From: a virus
Strand: one strand, 5' to 3'
Length of the DNA: 42,111 bases
IMG/VR virus record: IMGVR_UViG_3300017527_000425
Location: 1-42,111 of that record
The notes under the pieces are model-generated. The model searched no databases, was not told the DNA's origin, and was given only the letters and a program-made list of their open reading frames with translations. Position numbers and translations under genes: made by a program. Positions 15,057 through 21,996 of the stretch are shown in pieces (the stretch's first letter is position 1; each line of letters starts with the position of its first letter).

Positions 15057-15688
15057 AAGGCTACACCGTACAACCCATAAAGCGTTCTGATGCTATTCCG
15101 TGGATTAAGGTTAAGCATTATGCCAAGCGGATGCCATCCGGTGTTTTATTTTATGGGCTTTTTAAGGATGATATTATTTGTGGATGTTGCGTCTATAGTA
15201 TTATTGCAAACTTTGTTGAACAAAAAGCATGGTAGCCTTATGATTTATTAGAATTGGCAAGATTGGTAATAGAATGCGATAGAAAAAATATTGGTTCATG
15301 GTTTTTATCAAAAACATTTAAAATTATGAATACTCCAATGGTATTGATATCATACGCTGATATCGGTCAAAACCATGTTGGTTATATATATCAAGCAACT
15401 AATTGGATTTATACGGGGATAGGATCAGTCGGTAGTAAAAATTTTAAATATGCAGATGGATTTTCAGTCCATGAAAGACATAGCAAAAAAATAAATAATA
15501 GAAAAATAAAACCCGTTGATATTGTAAAGTCAAAAGGGAAACATAGATATTATAAATTTTTAGGGTCGAAGAAATTTAAAAAAGAAATGCTTAAAAAGCT
15601 AAGGTTTTCCATCCTGCCCTACCCAAAGGGTGAATCTAAACGATACGACACAAGTGCAACCTTCGCAAAACAGGTGCAAATGTTTTAG
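15053..15688 (+). CDS. mom: Mom-like DNA modification protein interrupted by an in-frame amber codon
   Basis: The reading frame from ATG 15053 (ATGA overlap with the previous stop) runs to 15688 with one stop inside, TAG at 15233-15235, codon 61 of 212. Both sides belong to one family. Before it: IKVKHYAKRMPSGVLFYGLF. After it: LARLVIECDRKN.GSWFLSK, VLISYADIGQNHVGYIYQAT, NWIYTG, and HRYYKFLGSKKFKKEMLKKL. These are signatures of phage Mu Mom-like GNAT-fold enzymes, which modify adenine in DNA and block restriction enzymes. The stop replaces exactly one residue between W60 and PYDLLELARL. It may be a nonsense mutation, a metagenomic variant, suppression, or pyrrolysine-type readthrough. A restart at TTG 15254 would lack the N-terminal third. 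Confidence 0.8.
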
Positions 15689-15689
15689 C

Positions 15690-15719
15690 TTGACACGTAA
15701 TACTGATACGTGCTACATA
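15690..15719 (+). promoter_or_regulatory. Promoter with an operator between its boxes
   Basis: TTGACA at 15690-15695, TACATA at 15714-15719 (18-nt spacer, preceded by TGC like an extended -10). An inverted repeat CACGTA / TACGTG (15694-15699 with 15707-15712) fills the spacer, so a repressor bound there would block the promoter. It would drive the methyltransferase genes just downstream. Confidence 0.65.
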
Positions 15720-15730
15720 AGGAATGGTTA

Positions 15731-15898
15731 ATGAAAAAGGACAAATGTAAGAGATGCGGCCATGAATGGTATCGTAGAAAGCCTGAAAAACCTATCCTAT
15801 GCCCAAATCCTAAATGTAGATCAGCCTATTGGGATATTGATAGGAAACACAACGGCACTCACGATTTAAATAAGCTACCTCAGATGCGGGGCGTATGA
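15731..15898 (+). CDS. Zinc-ribbon small protein
   Basis: 55 residues from ATG 15731 with AGGA 8 nt upstream. Motif C-x2-CGHEWxxRKPEKPxxCPNPKC-x-S-A-Y-W-D is a common bacterial/archaeal zinc ribbon. In phage Mu a zinc-finger protein, Com, controls mom translation; this one lies next to a Mom-like gene but downstream of it and is not Com-like in sequence, so the link is only suggestive. Confidence 0.65.
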   Translation: MKKDKCKRCGHEWYRRKPEKPILCPNPKCRSAYWDIDRKHNGTHDLNKLPQMRGV

Positions 15899-16578
15899 AA
15901 CCATACTACGAAACAGATTTAGGACGACTTTATCACGGTGACTGTCTTGAAATTATGGGGCAGCTTGAACCGGTTGATTTGGTTTTAACTGATCCACCTT
16001 ATGGGGTTTCGTGGCAATCAAATTGGCGGAAGAATAAATTTAATAAAATACATAATGACGAAAAAGTGCATTATAAATGGCTCAGTTATTTAAAGACAAA
16101 TGTTTTGTATTCTTTTGCTAAATGGTCAGTGATGCAGGAATGGATTGACCAGGTTTTAGCCGTTGGTCTATCTGTTAATGATGTTCTTATTTGGGATAAG
16201 TTAGCGCATGGCGCTGGAAATTTGAAATCATGGGCACCCACTTATGAGATGATAATTTACGCAACCAATGGAAGAGTCGAATTAAACGGGAAACGCCCTC
16301 AAAATGTTTTAAGGCATTGGCGAGTTGATGCTGGGGCAACTGGGAAGAGTAGTGGAAAATTGTTAAAGCATCCAGCACAAAAACCAGAATCATTATTTAT
16401 TGAAATTATTAAACGACATAGCGGTATTGTTTTAGACCCCTTCATAGGTTCAGGCACAACAGCAATAGCCTGTGAACGTCTTAACCGAAAGTGGATAGGC
16501 ATAGAAATCGAAGAAAAGTACTGTGAAATAGCTGCAAAGAGAATTGAATTGGAAAGAAAACAAAGAAAATTATTTTAA
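15895..16578 (+). CDS. Site-specific DNA methyltransferase (N4-cytosine/N6-adenine type)
   Basis: 227 residues. DPPYG (D33-G37, catalytic motif IV) precedes the SAM motif I LDPFIGSGTT (D181..G187), the order of beta-class enzymes. HPAQKP before motif I is the usual partner segment. C-terminal IGIEIEEKYCEIAAKRIE is typical. It methylates an adenine or cytosine in a short target, probably to protect phage DNA; no cognate endonuclease is adjacent. Overlaps the previous gene by 4 nt. Confidence 0.92.
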   Translation: MKPYYETDLGRLYHGDCLEIMGQLEPVDLVLTDPPYGVSWQSNWRKNKFNKIHNDEKVHYKWLSYLKTNVLYSFAKWSVMQEWIDQVLAVGLSVNDVLIWDKLAHGAGNLKSWAPTYEMIIYATNGRVELNGKRPQNVLRHWRVDAGATGKSSGKLLKHPAQKPESLFIEIIKRHSGIVLDPFIGSGTTAIACERLNRKWIGIEIEEKYCEIAAKRIELERKQRKLF

Positions 16579-16581
16579 TGC

Positions 16582-16610
16582 TTGACATTTCAAATAAAAA
16601 AATGGATAAT
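16582..16610 (+). promoter_or_regulatory. Strong consensus promoter for a non-coding RNA
   Basis: TTGACA (16582-16587), a 17-nt AT-rich spacer, GATAAT (16605-16610). It overlaps nothing downstream that looks coding; the transcript would start near 16617. Confidence 0.8.
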
Positions 16611-16706
16611 ATTTACATGATTAAGCATCCGCCAGAAAATATACCAGCAAAAAATATACAAATTGGCCCCTGTTTCCTGGCGGATGCACATAAAGCCAAT
16701 ATCTCA

Positions 16707-16744
16707 GAAAGCCCTTCAGTTCGCTGCGGGGCTTTCGCTTTTTT
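16707..16744 (+). terminator. Rho-independent terminator 1 of the candidate RNA
   Basis: GAAAGCCC (16707-16714) pairs with GGGCTTTC (16729-16736). The inner part is CAG-TTCG-CTG, a second 3-bp stem with a UUCG loop. Six Ts lie at 16739-16744. Confidence 0.8.
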
Positions 16745-16745
16745 C

Positions 16746-16780
16746 AAGCCCATTGGCAGAAATGCCTCTGGGCTTTTTTT
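16746..16780 (+). terminator. Rho-independent terminator 2 of the candidate RNA
   Basis: AAGCCCA (16746-16752) pairs with TGGGCTT (16769-16775). The inner stem GGCA/TGCC is closed by a GAAA tetraloop, and a run of Ts reaches 16780. Confidence 0.8.
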
Positions 16781-16789
16781 GTGTGAAAT

Positions 16790-16972
16790 ATGACTGAAGA
16801 CGAATATTTAAAAGCAACAAACCGAGTTAAAATATCTGCTGCGCTCAATATTTTACGGGATGTTTTAGGCGGATATGGAATAAGCAACCTTGAATTGTTA
16901 GCCATTTGTAAATTATTGGCCGAGGCCGAAACAAAACTTTTTAGTTCATATAAGTTAGAAGAGCCAGAATAG
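16790..16972 (+). CDS. Small helical protein, unknown
   Basis: 60 residues, helical throughout (KATNRVKISAALNILRDVLG, then NLELLAICKLLAEAETKLF). No SD, only GTGTGAAAT before ATG. It sits behind two terminators, so expression requires readthrough or an unseen promoter. Stop is TAG, inside the next terminator. No family recognised. Confidence 0.5.
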   Translation: MTEDEYLKATNRVKISAALNILRDVLGGYGISNLELLAICKLLAEAETKLFSSYKLEEPE

Positions 16973-16986
16973 TCGGCTCTTTTTTT
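16960..16986 (+). terminator. Rho-independent terminator
   Basis: AGAGCC (16960-16965) pairs with GGCTCT (16975-16980), then T6 (16981-16986). It overlaps the last codons of the preceding gene. Confidence 0.75.
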
Positions 16987-16987
16987 A

Positions 16988-17341
16988 TGCCCAAAGGATG
17001 TCCTTTAAGGGATTAGAGAAATCTTTCAATCTGTGGGCGAGACATAATCACAAATCATATCGGAATACATATAAAACGTCCTAGTGGCGTATCGGCTGGC
17101 TCACCGATGCTAAAAACAAGAGCTAACCTGACCTTGTGACCGTAAGTGCGAAAGCAAGGGCTGGCTCATCCGGGTACTAAGATGTGATTAGAGAGTATTC
17201 ATAGGTTATCGCTTACCAGGGCCTATTGAGTTTATGCGACCGAAACGACCGAAGGGAAATAGTTGCAAGCCCTCCCTTAAATGAGGATTTTTATCTTTAT
17301 CTTCATTTAGGGGGGGCACTTCCCTCCACTCTCTCAGGGAA
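16988..17341 (+). ncRNA. Structured non-coding region before the HNH gene
   Basis: 354 nt with no credible ORF and many possible helices: AAAGGA-tg-TCCTTT (16993-17006) inside GCCC../TGGGC, ATCGG/CCGAT (17091-17095 with 17104-17108), CCTTG/CAAGG (17132-17136 with 17155-17159) containing GC-GAAA-GC. The strongest is a continuous 16-bp hairpin with G-U pairs, 17271-17286 with 17301-17316, ending 25 nt before the HNH ORF. Structured RNA plus an HNH gene recalls mobile introns or HEARO-like RNAs, but I cannot find group I core motifs or a group II domain V. Could also be a control region. Confidence 0.35.
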
Positions 17342-17863
17342 ATGGAAAAAATGATAAAACATAGTCAATTAAGAAAAGCAGCAATTAATCGTTTTAAAGA
17401 AGAGAATTTCACAATATCAAACAATATTTCCTATCGGGATCTTGCTAGTATTATAAATATAGCGACTGGCTGGGGTGGTGTTTTAAAGAAGAGCAAAAAA
17501 CAAGTATATAAAGAGAAAATAAGGCGATTTTATTATGAAACTCCAAGCATTGACAATACTAAGGTAAATTTTTTAAAGTATCAGCAAGCGAAAATTCCTA
17601 AAAAGAAAGAATTTTGTCAAACGGATGATTTTTTAGGTTCGTTTGAGTGGCGTAGGGTGAGGTTTGAGGCATTAAAGAAAAATAATGGTTGTTGCGAGCT
17701 TTGTGGCAGAAATAAGCATGATGATATTAAATTAAATGTTGATCATATCAAACCCAGGAAAAAACACCCTGAATTAGCTCTTGATGTGAATAATTTACAG
17801 GTTTTGTGTAATGAATGCAATCATGGTAAGGGTAACTGGGATGAAACGGATTGGAGGAAATGA
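17342..17863 (+). CDS. HNH endonuclease
   Basis: 173 residues. The C-terminal domain holds C118/C121, D134-H135 (NVDHIKPRKKHPELALD), N151, C156/C159 and H161 (CNECNHGKGN), then a typical TDWR end. Residues 98-112 (LGSFEWRRVRFEALK) are the usual lead-in of this HNH group. The N-terminal ~90 residues are basic and helical and may bind DNA. Likely a homing-type or free-standing phage nuclease; the structured region in front supports mobility but does not prove it. GGGA is the only weak SD. Confidence 0.9.
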   Translation: MEKMIKHSQLRKAAINRFKEENFTISNNISYRDLASIINIATGWGGVLKKSKKQVYKEKIRRFYYETPSIDNTKVNFLKYQQAKIPKKKEFCQTDDFLGSFEWRRVRFEALKKNNGCCELCGRNKHDDIKLNVDHIKPRKKHPELALDVNNLQVLCNECNHGKGNWDETDWRK

Positions 17864-18063
17864 AGCAACCGTTATCAGAACATAAAACCCAATTAAAAGA
17901 AATCAAAAACTGGCTAAAAAAAGAGCACAGTTATTTAGATGTATTAAATCAAAGACTTGCTGAGAGGGACCGTGAATTTAAATTTTACATGAGACAATAC
18001 GAAACAGCTCTGGGAAGCGGGAAGAAATCATTTGATCGAAATGATTACCTGGTGAAACAATGA
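17860..18063 (+). CDS. Coiled-coil small protein, unknown
   Basis: 67 residues from ATG 17860 (ATGA with the previous stop); TTG 17851 is the alternative. Charged helical sequence with heptads (LKEIKNWLKKEHSYLDVLNQ). No family recognised. Confidence 0.5.
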   Translation: MKQPLSEHKTQLKEIKNWLKKEHSYLDVLNQRLAERDREFKFYMRQYETALGSGKKSFDRNDYLVKQ

Positions 18064-18077
18064 GAGGGAGGTAACAG

Positions 18078-18377
18078 ATGTCAACATTTACAGTAAAAGA
18101 TATGGAAGAAGCAGCACAAAAAATGAAAGAGTTTTCGCATTTTGACACAATTATAGGCCATCCGTCGGTTCTTAATCCCATTGGCGATATACCGGGGATC
18201 AGTATTGTTGGCAATCCAACATTAACAAAAACAAAGCAAACGAAATTTCCATGTTCAAAAAAGAAACGAATTCGTAAAAAATTTGCAAAAAAATACACAA
18301 AACAGGTTCCGAGTGACGAGGTTTATTTATTAAATACAGATATATTTAACCGATGGAATCCACGGTGGGAGATATGA
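18078..18377 (+). CDS. Basic protein, unknown
   Basis: 99 residues, GGGAGG upstream. Begins with an amphipathic helix; the middle and end are very basic (CSKKKRIRKKFAKKYTKQVP). Possibly nucleic-acid binding. It resembles the short, basic, Ile/Pro-rich phage proteins often found between replication and packaging genes, but no family is recognised. Confidence 0.5.
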   Translation: MSTFTVKDMEEAAQKMKEFSHFDTIIGHPSVLNPIGDIPGISIVGNPTLTKTKQTKFPCSKKKRIRKKFAKKYTKQVPSDEVYLLNTDIFNRWNPRWEI

Positions 18378-18402
18378 TGCAAAATTGAAGGGGGATGAAT
18401 AA

Positions 18403-18699
18403 ATGTCAACAAAACACACGTTTATATCAAAAGACGGTCATAAAACTAAAGTTTTAAGCCCGACAAAGGCTATCCGAGAGAAATGTCTTGAATGTTCATG
18501 CTGGCAAAATGAAGAGGTTAAAGAATGTCCGGCGACCGATTGCGCCTTGTATCCGTTTCGGTTCGGGAAAGATCCGGGTCGTAAAAAAGTTGTTATGAGT
18601 GCTGAAAGAAAAGAGACGCTTAAAAAACAGTTAGAAACGGGAAGGAAAACGATGCAGGAATCAAATCCTATGCGTTTTGGCCCTACTGGCAGTCATTAA
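18403..18699 (+). CDS. Conserved phage Cys-motif protein
   Basis: 98 residues. CLECSCWQNEEVKECPATDC-A-LYPFRFGKDPGRK is a recurrent phage/prophage motif (four or more cysteines followed by LYPFRxG). It should bind zinc. Function of the family is unknown to me. GGGGG upstream of ATG. Confidence 0.65.
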   Translation: MSTKHTFISKDGHKTKVLSPTKAIREKCLECSCWQNEEVKECPATDCALYPFRFGKDPGRKKVVMSAERKETLKKQLETGRKTMQESNPMRFGPTGSH

Positions 18700-18791
18700 A
18701 ATCAGAATAAAATTAAAAAGGCATAGGTAGACAAGGGGTGAGTGAATAAGACATCTTAAAACGCACGCGAGAGCTTTGAAGGAGGCAAACG

Positions 18792-19070
18792 ATGAAATTA
18801 ACAAAAACAATCCCAGAGAGAAAGAAAACTGTTAAATTCAAATGGGCGTATCGTGATTCCATGCAGGCAACAGCGGGTTATTTTAAGGCTCGGAATAGTT
18901 TGAGTGGAAAACGCCGGGGAACTATGACAAAATGTGACTGGTGTCAGAAAAAGTTTAAAAAAGATGAATGGTTTGCTTTGGCACAACCAGAACAAGGACA
19001 AACAGGTCCCACAAGGAATTGGTGTTTGTGCGATGATTGCGCAAAATCTATTGGAGCACCGAGGAGATGA
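18792..19070 (+). CDS. Zinc-ribbon phage protein
   Basis: 92 residues, GGAGG upstream. C-terminal CDWCQKKFKKDEWFALAQP...CLCDDC gives a four-cysteine zinc ribbon; the N-terminus is basic. Such proteins occur near VRR-NUC nuclease genes in phages. It overlaps the next start (ATGA). Role unknown, possibly DNA or RNA binding. Confidence 0.65.
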   Translation: MKLTKTIPERKKTVKFKWAYRDSMQATAGYFKARNSLSGKRRGTMTKCDWCQKKFKKDEWFALAQPEQGQTGPTRNWCLCDDCAKSIGAPRR

Positions 19071-19537
19071 TAAAAAATAATTTATCAGAATATGAGCATC
19101 AGGTCCAGGTGTTCGAATGGGCGAAAATGATGGAAGTTCAAAAGCCAGAGTTAAAACTATTGAATGCGTCGCTTATGGGGGTTCATGTTTCACTGAAGTT
19201 ATTAAATAAATATAAAAAAGCGGGAGTTAAAAAAGGTTATCCTGATTTGTTTTTACCGGTTCCCAGAGGGGAGCATCACGGGCTATTTATTGAACTAAAA
19301 AAAATTGGTGGTAGAAAGCCAAAAGACGAACAAAAACAATGGTTAGAAGATTTACAAGCGCAGGGTTATGATTGTTACACATGTTTTGGTAGTGAGCAAA
19401 CTATTTTTGTAATTATATCGTATTTGAATGGCAAGAAGTATGAGCGTTGTCCGGGAAGAGGTGCAATAGATTTAACTCTAAAAACCTCAGAACTCAAACG
19501 CTGGAAACCATCTGACATTAACAGCAAAAAATTCTAA
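19067..19537 (+). CDS. VRR-NUC domain nuclease
   Basis: 156 residues from ATG 19067 (ATGA overlap). VRR-NUC signatures: SEYEHQVQVFEWAK (E10 helix), GVKKGYPDLFLP (D60), HHGLFIELKK (E76-L-K78), then a helix with KQWLEDLQAQGYDC. This is a PD-(D/E)XK endonuclease acting on branched DNA, common just before phage packaging genes, where it can resolve junctions. A -1 slip on the A6 run at 19526-19531 would skip the stop and add 24 sensible residues to 19605, where TAA overlaps the next ATG. Confidence 0.85.
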   Translation: MIKNNLSEYEHQVQVFEWAKMMEVQKPELKLLNASLMGVHVSLKLLNKYKKAGVKKGYPDLFLPVPRGEHHGLFIELKKIGGRKPKDEQKQWLEDLQAQGYDCYTCFGSEQTIFVIISYLNGKKYERCPGRGAIDLTLKTSELKRWKPSDINSKKF

Positions 19538-19605
19538 AATCACTAAAAGAGCTCGGCCTATCATCGACTGAGCTCGAAAAACGAAAGGCTATGAGGTATC
19601 GGTAA
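19531..19605 (+). other. -1-frame extension of the VRR-NUC gene
   Basis: In the -1 frame after the A6 run, 24 codons read as a helical peptide (LKSLKELGLSSTELEKRKAM). They end in TAA that shares a base with the next ATG (TAATG). There is no start codon of its own in a sensible place. This looks like the true 3' end of a gene. It could be reached by ribosomal slippage, or have been cut off by an indel. Confidence 0.5.
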
Positions 19606-19826
19606 TGGAAGACATTCAAGGGGCCATATTTGATTATGGTATTGGCGAAATGCATATCGTTCAGTTAACCCAGGACCAGCTAAAAGATGTGATCAAGCGC
19701 TATCCATATGAGCGGATCTCCACTGTTGGGGAACGTTCTAAACGCTCTATCAGCAGCTATCGTATAATGTCATTACGGCGAATAGCCGCCATTAATAAAG
19801 CCGCGACAGACTGGTTGGAGTATTAA
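19605..19826 (+). CDS. Small protein, possibly a late regulator; unknown
   Basis: 73 residues. Helical with a basic patch (ERSKRSISSYRIMSLRRIAA). Position just before the terminase genes is where ArpU-like late transcription regulators often lie, but no clear HTH motif is visible. TAATG coupling to the extension of the previous gene. Confidence 0.5.
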   Translation: MEDIQGAIFDYGIGEMHIVQLTQDQLKDVIKRYPYERISTVGERSKRSISSYRIMSLRRIAAINKAATDWLEY

Positions 19827-20131
19827 ATCCACGCCCGGCTCCGAGGCGTTGTATCGGGTTCTCCTTTCGCCCGGCTGCCGTCACGGGTTAAGTAGCAGCG
19901 CACAGGGACGCTTGCGAAGGCGGCACTCGGCTACGACCAGGAATTATGAGCCACAGAGGTAATGAAACCCAGTAAGTGCTTGCGAGCCAGGATAAAAATT
20001 GAAACCATTCTACCGATGCGAAAATCTTTTTCTTGACAAACCCGTAACCATGTGAAACACTTGTCTAATATCTGGTTATTATTAGGCGAGCGTTTTTTTA
20101 TGTATTCAACAAATGATTAACAAAGTGTGTT
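19827..20131 (+). other. Non-coding region before the terminase genes; candidate packaging site
   Basis: 305 nt with no ORF. The first ~200 nt are GC-rich and repetitive: CGCCCGGCT occurs at 19832-19840 and 19868-19876, and other short repeats follow. The last ~100 nt are AT-rich, with TTGACA at 20033-20038 lacking a good -10, and CTAATA/TATTAG (20065-20070 with 20080-20085) before T7 at 20093-20099. Position next to terS is typical of cos or pac sites. Confidence 0.4.
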
Positions 20132-20506
20132 ATGGGAAATCCAAACTGGGTACAGGGCGTTTCAGGGAACCCAAATGGAAGACCAAAAGGGGCGAGATCA
20201 AGGAACCAGGGCGACCTATTAGACCGTATTGTGGATGTTTGGAACGCTCTCGAAAATGACGATTCTACAAAGCTTGAGACTCTCGCAAAGGAAAACCCAC
20301 AATGGTTCTATAAGCACTTTCTATCCAAGATGATACCCCGCAATATCGATATAGGGCTATTTGCTGGGAGGTCCAGCGACCACAACACAATTACAGATGC
20401 AGACCTAATCGGCATTATCCGTAATGGCAATGGCAACGGTAAGCAACCACCAGAACCGAAGTTAAAAAGGGCTGGAAACGGTTCGACACGCTCACATAAA
20501 AAATGA
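20132..20506 (+). CDS. Small terminase subunit candidate (DUF5681-like)
   Basis: 124 residues. The N-terminus W-x-x-GVSGNPNGRPKGARSRN is the DUF5681-like motif of phage DNA-packaging/small-terminase proteins. The helical middle could oligomerise, and the Gly/Asn/Lys-rich tail is disordered. It would recognise phage DNA and load TerL, which follows 7 nt later. No SD is seen. Confidence 0.7.
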   Translation: MGNPNWVQGVSGNPNGRPKGARSRNQGDLLDRIVDVWNALENDDSTKLETLAKENPQWFYKHFLSKMIPRNIDIGLFAGRSSDHNTITDADLIGIIRNGNGNGKQPPEPKLKRAGNGSTRSHKK

Positions 20507-20513
20507 GTGATAA

Positions 20514-21986
20514 ATGGGCCAAATATCTCCTAAAATAGCCGCAAAGCTCCTTAGACACCGTAGATTATGCCGTTCAAACCTATCCCCATTTGTACGTGGC
20601 ACCTTCCAAATCGTTTCCCCAGGCGACCAGTATAAGCATAATTGGCATATAGATGTTATCTGCGAGCACTTGGAGGCCGTATATAAAAAGCAACTATTCC
20701 GGCTTATTATAAACATGCCGCCGCGTTATATGAAATCCATATCGGCCAGCGTGGCATTTCCGGCATGGGTACTCGGCCAGGACCCGACTCAGCAAATAAT
20801 GTGCGCAAGTTATTCCCATTTCCTTGCATTTAAACATTCAGGTGATTGTCGCTTAACAGTAGAAAGTCCCTGGTATCATTCTATTTTCCCAAATACTAAA
20901 TTACAGATCGGCAATATCGAAAAACGGAAGTTTGAAACAACGGCAAAGGGCCATAGAGTCTCCACGTCAGTGGGTGGCTCCACGGTTGGATTGGGTGGCA
21001 ATATTTTAATAGTTGATGACCCGATTGACCCTGAACAGGCCTATAGCGAATTAGAGCGCGAGCGGTCAAACCGCTGGTATGATCAGACGTTCAGCACTCG
21101 GCTAAACGATAAAAAAACCGGCGCTATCATAATCATTATGCACAGGCTCCACCAGAATGATCTGTGCGGCCATGTATTAAAAAAAGCTGCCGATGATTGG
21201 ACGGTTTTAAAGATACCCGGTGAATTCAAAAAAAAAGCTACTTATTGCGTAAAGTCTGTTACCGAAATTGCCGGGGCGCGGAAACGCAAGAAACATATTA
21301 AAAAAGATTCGTTGTTGCACCCTGACTATGAGGGCCGGGTTGAGATAGAACGAGCTAAAACAACCCTGGGCAGCTATGGCTATTCATCACAATACCAACA
21401 GAACCCGTCTCCGGAAGGCGGCGGCATAATCAAACTAAAGTGGTTTGGGCGCTATAAATCGCTCCCGCCAATGAATGAGGTTGTGCAGGTCAGCCAGTTT
21501 TGGGACACCGCACAAAAATCCGACGAGGTATTACACGCTCCCTGGGTATGTGGCACATGGTATTCGACATACACCCACCATTATCTGGTACATATTTATC
21601 GGGACTGGATGGACTATCCCACCGGAAAGCGCACATTAAAAAACCTGGCTACGAAATGGAAACCCCACCAGATAGTGATCGAAGACAAGTCCACCGGCCA
21701 AAGCCTTATACAGGAGGTTGCAGGATTACCCACAATCCCGTTTGAGCCTGACGCCGACAAGATAACCCGACTCAGCACCGAAAGTCCGCTGGTCGAGTCC
21801 GGCATTATCATACTGCCGGAAGAGGCCAACTGGCTATTTGAATTTGAAGAGGAAATCCAACTATTTCCGAACTCGACATATAAAGACCAGGCTGATATGC
21901 TATCTATGGCGCTTAAGTTTTTCCGTACACGATTTCTAACTAACACGATCAATATAGGGGCCGGGGCCTCATCAATACCTCAATAA
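20514..21986 (+). CDS. terL: Large terminase subunit (ATPase and nuclease)
   Basis: 490 residues. ATPase: NMPPRYMKS (67-75, Walker A-like), ILIVDD (164-169, Walker B), motif around IIIIMHRLHQND (204-215). RNase H-fold nuclease: FWDTA with D331, VIEDKSTG (E390/D391), and DQADMLSMAL (D458/D461). It cuts and pumps DNA into the procapsid. ATG 20514 has no SD. An ATG at 20503, overlapping the TerS stop, opens a different frame reading MSDKWAKYLLK before a stop, which may be the original N-terminus displaced by an indel. Confidence 0.96.
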   Translation: MGQISPKIAAKLLRHRRLCRSNLSPFVRGTFQIVSPGDQYKHNWHIDVICEHLEAVYKKQLFRLIINMPPRYMKSISASVAFPAWVLGQDPTQQIMCASYSHFLAFKHSGDCRLTVESPWYHSIFPNTKLQIGNIEKRKFETTAKGHRVSTSVGGSTVGLGGNILIVDDPIDPEQAYSELERERSNRWYDQTFSTRLNDKKTGAIIIIMHRLHQNDLCGHVLKKAADDWTVLKIPGEFKKKATYCVKSVTEIAGARKRKKHIKKDSLLHPDYEGRVEIERAKTTLGSYGYSSQYQQNPSPEGGGIIKLKWFGRYKSLPPMNEVVQVSQFWDTAQKSDEVLHAPWVCGTWYSTYTHHYLVHIYRDWMDYPTGKRTLKNLATKWKPHQIVIEDKSTGQSLIQEVAGLPTIPFEPDADKITRLSTESPLVESGIIILPEEANWLFEFEEEIQLFPNSTYKDQADMLSMALKFFRTRFLTNTINIGAGASSIPQ

Positions 21987-21996
21987 GGTTCTATTT

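Larger units (their letters stand above)
16617..16780 (+). ncRNA. Candidate structured small RNA
   Basis: Starting 7 nt after the -10 box, the transcript would contain a perfect 11-bp stem, GCATCCGCCAG (16625-16635) with CTGGCGGATGC (16677-16687), enclosing a 41-nt A-rich loop. Two terminator hairpins with T-runs follow. The ORF that could be drawn through it (16578-16793) has no SD, starts before the promoter and has a composition dictated by the stems, so I reject it. No known RNA family is recognised. Confidence 0.6.

Noticed and set aside
15233-15235. Genome-wide reassignment of UAG
   Set aside because: Several genes (ends 14354, 16972, 26915 and the minus-strand gene ending at 9678) use TAG as an ordinary stop.
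15254-15688. Second ORF of the Mom-like region as an independent gene
   Set aside because: Same frame as the first ORF, separated only by one TAG; it would start at TTG without an SD.
16578-16793. 71-residue ORF over the candidate RNA
   Set aside because: It starts before the promoter, has no SD, and its sequence is dictated by the stem and terminators.
16988-17341. Self-splicing group I or group II intron
   Set aside because: I could not find the P/Q/R/S core of group I introns or a domain V hairpin of group II, and no split gene flanks it.
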